Assembly: GCA_043787975.1 (NCBI GenBank)
Contig: JAYVUK010000021.1
Coordinates: 1-47,550 of the forward strand
Reading direction: 5' to 3'
Source of the DNA: JAPLDA01 sp043787975
GTDB lineage: Bacteria > Bacteroidota > Bacteroidia > AKYH767-A > 2013-40CM-41-45
Length of the DNA: 47,550 nucleotides
Shown: positions 41,346 through 47,550 of the stretch, piece after piece
Position numbering within the stretch: position 1 is the stretch's first letter
Layout of the letters: every line of letters begins with the position of its first letter
Position numbers and translations under genes: made by a program
Notes under the pieces: generated by a model
Databases searched by the model: none
Seen by the model: the letters and a program-made list of their open reading frames with translations, nothing else
Told to the model about the DNA's origin: nothing

Positions 41346-43754
41346 TTATTCCGCCTTCACAAATTTCAATACCTGCTTGTTGTTGTTTTCATCAAGAAGT
41401 GTGATGAAATAAATTCCTGGTTTTAGATTTTCACCCATTCCTATTTTTCCGGACGGGTTATCCAGGTTTTTTCTTTCCACTTCTCTTCCTGCTACATCCG
41501 TGATGGTAAGTGATCCTGTTGCAGCATTTTTCAGGTTATAGGATACTTGTATGATTCCACTTGCCGGATTCGGAAATACATTCATGAACACAAAAGATGA
41601 TGACAATTCATGAATACCAACAAACAAATCAACGACCTCAAACTTATCTAAGCCACCTTCCACTACACTTGCATTTCCCCCATCTGAAGTTTGTACGATC
41701 AATCGCATATTTGCTGTAGAAGCAATGGAGGAAGATACATTCCATGATTTATTTACCCATGTACCGTTGCCTATAGAATTATGAAAAATAGTTTCAAGTG
41801 TGACCGTCGTTATTCCATTAGTAAGTTTTACAAGCATTGTATCATCAGGTGCATTTCCATTTAATATTCCGTCATAAAACCACCTTGAATAATTCAATTC
41901 CGGAATTCCGTAGGAAGTCAAATCAAAAACAGGAGACGTAAGAATTACGTTTCCGTCTGCCGGATCCACATCGCTGCTGGCTGCTGTGCCACCATTATTG
42001 TTTGTTACATAACAGTAGTTAAGACAATCGCCACTCACATCATTGCCGGGATTTGCAGTAGCACCGTTATTAGTGGTTGCAACCGGAATTGCACGCACCC
42101 AATTGTTGGCTCCCTGTGTCACACCGGTCCATCCAAAATTAAGTGAGAAGTCATCGTAATATCCTTTATTAAGAATAATGGTAACTGTGTTATTTACACT
42201 GCTCAGGTTTAAGTTCTGACAATTTGTTTGATAGCCCCATGCACCCGCAACAACATCATAATTTCCTGTCGTAAGAGTCGGTATACCAAAATTTCCCGAA
42301 GCATCCGTGGTCAGCACTTGTTGTCCGGAAACAGAATTGACTAATACCTGTGCTCCCGGGATCGGATTGTTCGATCCGGCCTCCTGCACATGTCCTGTGA
42401 AAGCAATGCAACTGATGCATCGAAGCTGAACATCGAGTGTAGTTAAAACTCCATTGGTGAGAGATACTCCAGATATCGTTTTTGTATAATAACCGGTCTT
42501 CGAAAATTGAACGTCGTATGTATTTGCATTCACCGTTCCTGTACGATACTCTCCAACAACATCGGTGGTGCGCGTACTGTTGCTCGCAGAAATAATCTGA
42601 ACCGTTGCTCCCTGGAGTAATGCACCGGTTATACTGTCAGTAACAACTCCTTCAAGATAACAACCGCGCATGTAAGTCGGAGTAAGGACAAATAATCCAT
42701 TGTTAATATCTGAAACAACAATAGTTCCCGAAGGCAAATAAGGATCCACTCCCCAATCTCCGTTGAACGTTCCACCATTCGTCAGCGGGTAGGTATCATA
42801 CTTTGCAACTTCAATCGGATTGCGGGGACGAGCTTCATCCACAATCACAACACCTTCAGTATACCATGAAGTAACCGCATAATCGTTGATGATTTGTGTG
42901 TTGTGTACAATGGTGTTACTTCCCGGATCTGTTTGATAGCGGCTTAGTTCCTCAATGTTATTGAGATCGCTGATATCATACGCTGCGAGATAACTGTTCG
43001 TCACTTCATCTGTCGTAAATAAAATATGATGATTGCTCGTACTTAACCAGGTATTGTGGGTAAAATTTCCGGGAGTTTGTTGTGTTGCAAGCAACACAGG
43101 ATTTGATTTATTTGTAACATCCACAACTGAAAAGAAACCATTGTAGATATGGCCGAAATACGCGGTATCATTTTCCACATAGCCGTCATGTACATACGGA
43201 GCATTACCTGTTCCCGGATACGTATACCGTCCGACATAATGCGGGTTATAAGGATCGGTATTCAGATTCAAAAAAAGCGGAACCCCACCACTGATGTTGC
43301 TTCCATATAAATACAGATAACCGGTTGCTGTGTCGCAATGCAATGCATGAATAGAATTCAAGTTCCCGGCAATACTTCCGTCACCTGTGTACAGATGATA
43401 CGTTGGAGCAGCAGGAAGCGCATGCAGGTTAATCACCTGTAATCCGCCACCGGCTTCTGTGGTTACATACGCATATTGACGATATGTTTTTACTTCACGC
43501 CACTCTGAAGTTGGCCCGGCGATGGCATACACTTCAACGGGAGCAGTAGGAATAGTCACATCGACAATGGACAACCCTTCTGTTGTTCCCACCAACGCAT
43601 ATTCATTTCCGAGTGAATCCACATAATGTCCAATGTTAGCAAGCTGAATTCCTCCGGTATATGGAAGGTGACTTGCTAATTGCAGGTTGTAGTTTTGTGC
43701 TGAGATAACTATTGAAAAGCCAATAGCAATGACGAGTGTAAATAGTCTTTTCAT
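41346..43754 (-). CDS. Choice-of-anchor B / LVIVD-repeat protein, T9SS-sorted
   Basis: 802 residues. Signal peptide 1-19 (VISA before QNY). Residues 30-360 are LVIVD-type propeller repeats (GLSIVDVTIPTAPVEVYAI, FFSVVDVTNKSNPVLLAT, GVVIVDEARPRNPIEVAKYD), as in choice-of-anchor B proteins. Two carboxypeptidase-regulatory-like beta sandwiches follow (CYLEGVVTDSITGALLQGAT, FTGHVQEAGSNNPIPGAQVL), then a jelly-roll-like domain (YYDDFSLNFGWTGVTQGANN) and a T9SS sorting domain (VFPNPASGIIQVSYNL, GIYFITLLDENNNKQVLKFV). Secreted, probably surface-bound. It converges with the TMTC-like gene 22 bp away. Confidence 0.87.
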   Translation of the reverse strand: MKRLFTLVIAIGFSIVISAQNYNLQLASHLPYTGGIQLANIGHYVDSLGNEYALVGTTEGLSIVDVTIPTAPVEVYAIAGPTSEWREVKTYRQYAYVTTEAGGGLQVINLHALPAAPTYHLYTGDGSIAGNLNSIHALHCDTATGYLYLYGSNISGGVPLFLNLNTDPYNPHYVGRYTYPGTGNAPYVHDGYVENDTAYFGHIYNGFFSVVDVTNKSNPVLLATQQTPGNFTHNTWLSTSNHHILFTTDEVTNSYLAAYDISDLNNIEELSRYQTDPGSNTIVHNTQIINDYAVTSWYTEGVVIVDEARPRNPIEVAKYDTYPLTNGGTFNGDWGVDPYLPSGTIVVSDINNGLFVLTPTYMRGCYLEGVVTDSITGALLQGATVQIISASNSTRTTDVVGEYRTGTVNANTYDVQFSKTGYYTKTISGVSLTNGVLTTLDVQLRCISCIAFTGHVQEAGSNNPIPGAQVLVNSVSGQQVLTTDASGNFGIPTLTTGNYDVVAGAWGYQTNCQNLNLSSVNNTVTIILNKGYYDDFSLNFGWTGVTQGANNWVRAIPVATTNNGATANPGNDVSGDCLNYCYVTNNNGGTAASSDVDPADGNVILTSPVFDLTSYGIPELNYSRWFYDGILNGNAPDDTMLVKLTNGITTVTLETIFHNSIGNGTWVNKSWNVSSSIASTANMRLIVQTSDGGNASVVEGGLDKFEVVDLFVGIHELSSSFVFMNVFPNPASGIIQVSYNLKNAATGSLTITDVAGREVERKNLDNPSGKIGMGENLKPGIYFITLLDENNNKQVLKFVKAE

Positions 43755-43884
43755 TTTTTTCTTTTTAGGAAGCGCAAGTAAGCATATTAAATTAGATTAA
43801 CGATTAACGATCCATGATTGTCAGAGATTCTTCACCATTCATTCAGATTCCCAAAAAATTGAAAACAGCTTCAATATTTTCCCT

Positions 43885-44667
43885 TCAAAAAACAAATTTA
43901 ACTTCCTTGAAATCGTACTTTTCAATCAATCCGTTTTCACGTTTAAGAAAAATTTTTCCATCATCTGCAATTGCTGTCATCTTTGCTTTGAACCTCGTAT
44001 GCCCGCTTTCGTATTCATGAAATTCACCAAAACGAAATAAAGCATTTACATAGTCCTCGTTGACCTGTTCTCCGTGTCCGGACTTTAATTGCAGGTAGCG
44101 ACTTTCAAGTGCATTGCATAACGCGGAGAAACAGGTATCAATTTCCAATTCTTTCCCAAGAATCTTTTTGAGTGAAACAGGATTTTGAAGCATGGCCGGA
44201 AACACTTCCTGGTTGACATTTAAACCAATTCCCAACAATGTATGATTAATGTTCGGATTGCGGATTGAATTCTCAATGAGCATTCCGCAAAGCTTTTTAT
44301 CCCCGACATAAATATCGTTGGGCCATTTTATTTTTACAATTTCATTTTGAAAAGCGTTTGAAAGAAGATCGTTTACGAAATCATATACACCCAGGGAAAA
44401 AGCCTTACTCAACACAAATAAATTTTGCGTGGAAAGAAATGAAGGATAAAATACAACACTCATCAAAAGATTTTTGCCTGCTTCACTAAGCCAACGTTCA
44501 TTGGCAAGTCCGCGACCTGAAGTTTGTTCTTCTGCCAGGATAACAGCACCTTCCGGCAACCTGTGTTGCGAAAGCAAGTTGTTCAGATAGGTATTTGTTG
44601 ATTCAACCGTTTTTAAAACCGTGACTTGCCGTCCTGTAAACAGTGTTTGTAGACCGTTGGTTTGCAT
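43885..44667 (-). CDS. birA: Biotin--[acetyl-CoA-carboxylase] ligase
   Basis: 260 residues from ATG at 44667; a TTG two codons upstream is possible. Attaches biotin to the carboxylase carrier protein. Marks: VESTNTYLNNLL, EEQTSGRGLANERWLSEAGK (biotinyl-AMP-binding GRG loop), KIKWPNDIYVGDKKLCGMLI and LLGIGLNVNQ, plus a small C-terminal SH3-like domain. There is no N-terminal winged helix, so it is the monofunctional type and not a repressor. Divergent from rsfS. Confidence 0.93.
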   Translation of the reverse strand: MQTNGLQTLFTGRQVTVLKTVESTNTYLNNLLSQHRLPEGAVILAEEQTSGRGLANERWLSEAGKNLLMSVVFYPSFLSTQNLFVLSKAFSLGVYDFVNDLLSNAFQNEIVKIKWPNDIYVGDKKLCGMLIENSIRNPNINHTLLGIGLNVNQEVFPAMLQNPVSLKKILGKELEIDTCFSALCNALESRYLQLKSGHGEQVNEDYVNALFRFGEFHEYESGHTRFKAKMTAIADDGKIFLKRENGLIEKYDFKEVKFVF

Positions 44668-44736
44668 GTTCAACTACTCAAATTATGGCATACATCTACC
44701 GCAACTGTCTGGATGTATGCATCCAAACGCTTTTAC

Positions 44737-44744
44737 TATCTTTG
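44737..44744 (+). promoter_or_regulatory. -7 box TATCTTTG for rsfS
   Basis: A perfect TAnnTTTG box 48 nt before the rsfS ATG. It lies downstream of an in-frame ATG at 44643, which is therefore not the start. A GGATG-TATG-CATCC hairpin (44711-44724) sits just upstream. Confidence 0.6.
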
Positions 44745-44792
44745 TGCCTCAAAATTATTCAACTTCAAAAACAAAACAGTTCATCTTTCTTA

Positions 44793-45209
44793 ATGCTTAA
44801 AACAAAAAAAACTCCTGCTCGCAAAGTAGCTAAAAAAATTTCAAAAATTCAGGATGCTACCGAGCAATTAAAAAACGACATCGTGCTGGGAATGCAGGAG
44901 AAGAAGGCAAAAGAAATTGTTTGCATTGATTTGAGAAACCTGAAAAATGCAGTCGCAGATTTCTTTATCGTTTGCCATGCCGACTCAAGAACACACATCG
45001 AATCCATTGCGCGCACAGTGGAGGAATTTGTTTATACAAAAGCAGGCGAAAATCCTTTGCATAAAGAAGGACAGGGAAATGCCGAATGGATTCTGCTTGA
45101 CTATGCGAATGTGGTAGCACATGTTTTTCTTAAAGAGAAACGCGAGTTCTTCGGAATAGAACGTCTTTGGGCAGATGCAGACATTGAACGGATTGCATCT
45201 GTTAATTAA
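44793..45209 (+). CDS. rsfS: Ribosomal silencing factor
   Basis: 138 residues from ATG at 44793 (MLKTKKTPARKVAKK), chosen because the promoter box lies inside a longer upstream frame. Binds uL14 on the 50S subunit and blocks subunit joining in starvation. Marks: LKNDIVLGMQEKKAKEIVCI, DLRNLKNAVADFFIVCHADS, RTHIESIARTVEEFV, GQGNAEWILLDYANVVAHVF and REFFGIERLWADAD. Precedes ftsH, as in many Bacteroidota. Confidence 0.95.
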   Translation: MLKTKKTPARKVAKKISKIQDATEQLKNDIVLGMQEKKAKEIVCIDLRNLKNAVADFFIVCHADSRTHIESIARTVEEFVYTKAGENPLHKEGQGNAEWILLDYANVVAHVFLKEKREFFGIERLWADADIERIASVN

Positions 45210-45302
45210 AATATAATCCGTTTTGAAACGACTAATTGACAGATGCGGTTTCAAGGCATTGAGTTTGAAACCAACAAAAAATTATTTCAGAAAAAAAAAT
45301 TA

Positions 45303-47390
45303 ATGAGCGATCAAAATACAGAAGACAAAGATCAGAAGCCGAAAACCGGTGGAGGAAGAAAAATTCCAATGCCTAAAAATCCAAAATCAGGATTTAATTT
45401 TTATTGGATCTACGGAATCATCATCGCTGTACTGATTATTTTGCAGATGTTTCAATGGGGCGGTGGCGAACGGGAAATTCAATATGAGTATTTCGTTCAC
45501 AACATGCTCGTCGACCACGATGTAGCTAAAATTGAAGTGACCGGTGATGTGGCGCACATTACCATCAAGAGTGACAAACTAAAGGATGACAAATACAAAG
45601 ATGTCCGCGCTAAAACTTTTGCGAATGCCGACAATCCCGGACCACATTACTTTTTCCACATCGGTACTGCTGATCTTTTTGAAAAAAAATTAACTGAAGC
45701 GCAAAAGGATTTTCCTCCTGAAGAAAAAGTAAATGTTGACTACAAACCCGACACACACAATTATTGGGACACCATAATCAGTTGGTTGCTCCCGTTTGGA
45801 TTACTGATCGTGGTTTGGCTTTTCATCATGCGAAGAATGGGTGGTGGTACCGGCGGCAGCCAGATTTTCAACATCGGAAAATCGAAAGCTACCTTGTTTG
45901 ATAAAGACTTGCAGGTAAAAGTTACTTTCAATGATGTGGCAGGTTTGGAAGAAGCAAAAGTGGAAGTGATGGAGATCGTTGACTTCCTGAAGACTCCTAA
46001 AAAATATACTACGCTCGGGGGAAAAATTCCGCGTGGAGCATTGCTTGTTGGCCCCCCCGGAACAGGAAAAACATTGCTCGCAAAAGCGATGGCAGGTGAA
46101 GCACAGGTTCCTTTCTTCTCTCTTTCAGGTTCTGATTTTGTGGAAATGTTTGTCGGCGTCGGTGCATCACGTGTACGCGATTTATTCAGACAGGCGAAAG
46201 AAAAAGCTCCGTGTATCATTTTCATTGATGAGATTGATGCCATTGGTCGTGCCCGTGGAAAGTCAGCATCATTCAGTGCAAACGATGAACGCGAAAGTAC
46301 ACTGAACCAACTTCTCACCGAGATGGATGGTTTCGGAAGTAATTCAGGAGTGATTATTCTTGGAGCAACAAACCGTTCGGATGTACTCGATCGAGCATTG
46401 ATGAGACCGGGGCGTTTTGATCGCCAGATTTTCCTAGAACTTCCTGACTTAAACGGACGAAAAGAAATTTTCAATGTTCATCTGAAACCATTGAAGATAA
46501 GTGAAACTCTTGATATAGATTTTCTTGCCAAACAAACACCGGGTTTTTCCGGTGCCGACATTGCCAACATCTGTAATGAAGCGGCTTTGATAGCAGCGCG
46601 CAAAAGTAAAACTGCGATTGAGAAACAAGACTTCCTGGATGCAATCGATCGCGTAGTGGGCGGGTTGGAAAAGAAAAATAAAATCATCACTCCTCACGAG
46701 AAAAAAGTAATTGCTTTCCATGAAGGAGGTCATGCTTCTGCAAGCTGGTTACTCGAACATGCACATCCGTTGGTAAAAGTTACGATTGTTCCAAGAGGAA
46801 ATTCGTTGGGTGCTGCATGGTATCTTCCGGAAGAAAGACAAATCACCACCAAAGAACAGTTGATGGATGAAATTTGTGCTGCACTTGGTGGTCGTGCTGC
46901 CGAAGAGATTATTTTCGGCGCTATTTCAACCGGAGCACTGAGCGATTTGGAAAAAATTACGAAGCAAGCATACGCGATGGTAAGCATATTCGGTCTGAAT
47001 GAGCGTATCGGCAACATTAGTTTTTATGATTCAAGTGGTCAGCAGGAATATGCTTTCAACAAACCGTACAGTGAAAAAACTGCAGAAGCCATTGATGAAG
47101 AAGTGAAGAAGATGATTGATGCAGCTTACATACGAACAAAAAATTTGCTTCTCGGACATAAAGATCAGCTTACTGCTGTTGCCGGACGTCTCCTCGAAAA
47201 AGAAGTTATTTTCAAGGAAGACCTTGAACAGATTTTCGGTAAACGTAAGTGGGATGACGATGAAACTTCTGCAACGATTCCTTCTGCCAATGGGAATTCA
47301 GGGTTGAACGGAGTTGAGAAAAAAACCGATGGTACAGATACAGCTCCGATGCCTGTCGTTGACAAACCTGAAGACTCTTCCATCTTATAA
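45303..47390 (+). CDS. ftsH: ATP-dependent zinc metalloprotease FtsH
   Basis: 695 residues from ATG at 45303 (MSDQNTEDKDQKPK); the upstream in-frame ATG at 45243 adds 20 unlikely residues. Membrane-anchored AAA+ protease of the inner membrane. Helix 1 about 34-51, a periplasmic domain, helix 2 about 157-175, AAA domain with GPPGTGKTLLAKAMAGEA (about 250), Walker B IIFIDEIDAIG, SRH MRPGRFDRQI, and the zinc motif as HEGGH at about 473-477 (commonly HEAGH). The acidic tail ends in DKPEDSSIL. Quality control of membrane proteins and regulators. Confidence 0.97.
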   Translation: MSDQNTEDKDQKPKTGGGRKIPMPKNPKSGFNFYWIYGIIIAVLIILQMFQWGGGEREIQYEYFVHNMLVDHDVAKIEVTGDVAHITIKSDKLKDDKYKDVRAKTFANADNPGPHYFFHIGTADLFEKKLTEAQKDFPPEEKVNVDYKPDTHNYWDTIISWLLPFGLLIVVWLFIMRRMGGGTGGSQIFNIGKSKATLFDKDLQVKVTFNDVAGLEEAKVEVMEIVDFLKTPKKYTTLGGKIPRGALLVGPPGTGKTLLAKAMAGEAQVPFFSLSGSDFVEMFVGVGASRVRDLFRQAKEKAPCIIFIDEIDAIGRARGKSASFSANDERESTLNQLLTEMDGFGSNSGVIILGATNRSDVLDRALMRPGRFDRQIFLELPDLNGRKEIFNVHLKPLKISETLDIDFLAKQTPGFSGADIANICNEAALIAARKSKTAIEKQDFLDAIDRVVGGLEKKNKIITPHEKKVIAFHEGGHASASWLLEHAHPLVKVTIVPRGNSLGAAWYLPEERQITTKEQLMDEICAALGGRAAEEIIFGAISTGALSDLEKITKQAYAMVSIFGLNERIGNISFYDSSGQQEYAFNKPYSEKTAEAIDEEVKKMIDAAYIRTKNLLLGHKDQLTAVAGRLLEKEVIFKEDLEQIFGKRKWDDDETSATIPSANGNSGLNGVEKKTDGTDTAPMPVVDKPEDSSIL

Positions 47391-47418
47391 TCTTCGAAAG
47401 AAATTTTCTGAAAACAGT

Positions 47419-47450
47419 AACCGCCTGGTATTTTTACCAAGCGGTTTTTT
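47419..47450 (+). terminator. ftsH terminator
   Basis: AACCGC-C-TGGTA pairs with TACCA-A-GCGGTT around a short T loop (47419-47446), followed by a T-run. Confidence 0.88.
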
Positions 47451-47491
47451 TAGATATAATAGACAAAAATAGTTGGTAAAAATCTCTGTAT

Positions 47492-47550
47492 CCCTTACTG
47501 GATAAGGGTTTGAATAAAGCTAATTGAAAGTCGTTTCAATTAGCTTTTTT
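47492..47550 (+). terminator. Second, orphan hairpin pair after ftsH
   Basis: CCCTTA/TAAGGG (47492-47508) is followed by a perfect 14-bp stem, AAAGCTAATTGAAA-GTCG-TTTCAATTAGCTTT (47516-47547), and a T-run reaching the window end. No gene lies between it and the ftsH terminator, so it either ends a small unannotated RNA, backs up ftsH, or serves a leftward gene starting outside the window. Confidence 0.7.

Noticed and set aside
45761..46474. 237-aa minus-strand open frame
   Set aside because: Antisense to the FtsH AAA domain; no recognisable domain and no promoter.

Overview
The window reads as a chromosome segment of a member of the Bacteroidota, probably an environmental Chitinophagales/Sphingobacteriia-like lineage. 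Grounds: several secreted proteins end in a Por/type IX secretion (T9SS) sorting domain; promoters carry the Bacteroidota -7 box TAnnTTTG and genes lack Shine-Dalgarno sequences; and the neighbourhoods mannosyltransferase/pyrC/DUF4296, DUF3822/rsmD/coaD/NUDIX/pyrE/SRPBCC and birA/rsfS/ftsH are typical of the phylum.

Layout. 1-2417: 5' part of a large repeat adhesin that leaves the window on the left. 2.7-10.4 kb: housekeeping (tyrS, an SDR, a DUF4296 lipoprotein, pyrC, a polyprenol-phosphate glycosyltransferase, a DinB-like protein, acs). 10.5-17.4 kb: exported proteins: a haem-motif/beta-propeller lipoprotein, a DUF1579 protein, a haem + PHM-type copper monooxygenase, and a lysyl-oxidase-domain protein with dockerin-like and T9SS domains. 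17.5-18.1 kb: a small DUF1801-like gene and a possible structured RNA.

18.1-29.8 kb is an accessory island. It lies between a 17-bp copy of the tRNA-Val 3' end (18118-18134, one mismatch) and the intact tRNA-Val(GAC) at 29755-29829, in the orientation expected of a tRNA-targeted integration. No integrase is left. Cargo: a type III restriction-modification operon (mod, a KilA-N gene, res), a detached TaqI/Eco57I-type target-recognition fragment in the same frame as res behind one TAG, an exported HNH nuclease, an unusual stand-alone proteasome/HslV-like Ntn hydrolase with a 73-aa partner, and a Ser/Thr kinase-TPR-FHA protein. The Ntn hydrolase and the kinase are the best candidates for undescribed biology.

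29.9-47.5 kb: conserved core again (DUF3822, rsmD, coaD, NUDIX, pyrE, SRPBCC, metK), then a hydrolase-TPR lipoprotein, a glycine-rich T9SS surface protein, a TMTC-like membrane glycosyltransferase with TPRs, a choice-of-anchor-B T9SS protein, birA, rsfS and ftsH. Dispersed short repeats occur: CTTCGACTCCGCTCAG-type elements (two inside mod), a GATTCAA heptamer array in the metK leader, and 243-bp repeats in the adhesin. All assignments come from reading the sequence and recalling families; no database search was run.
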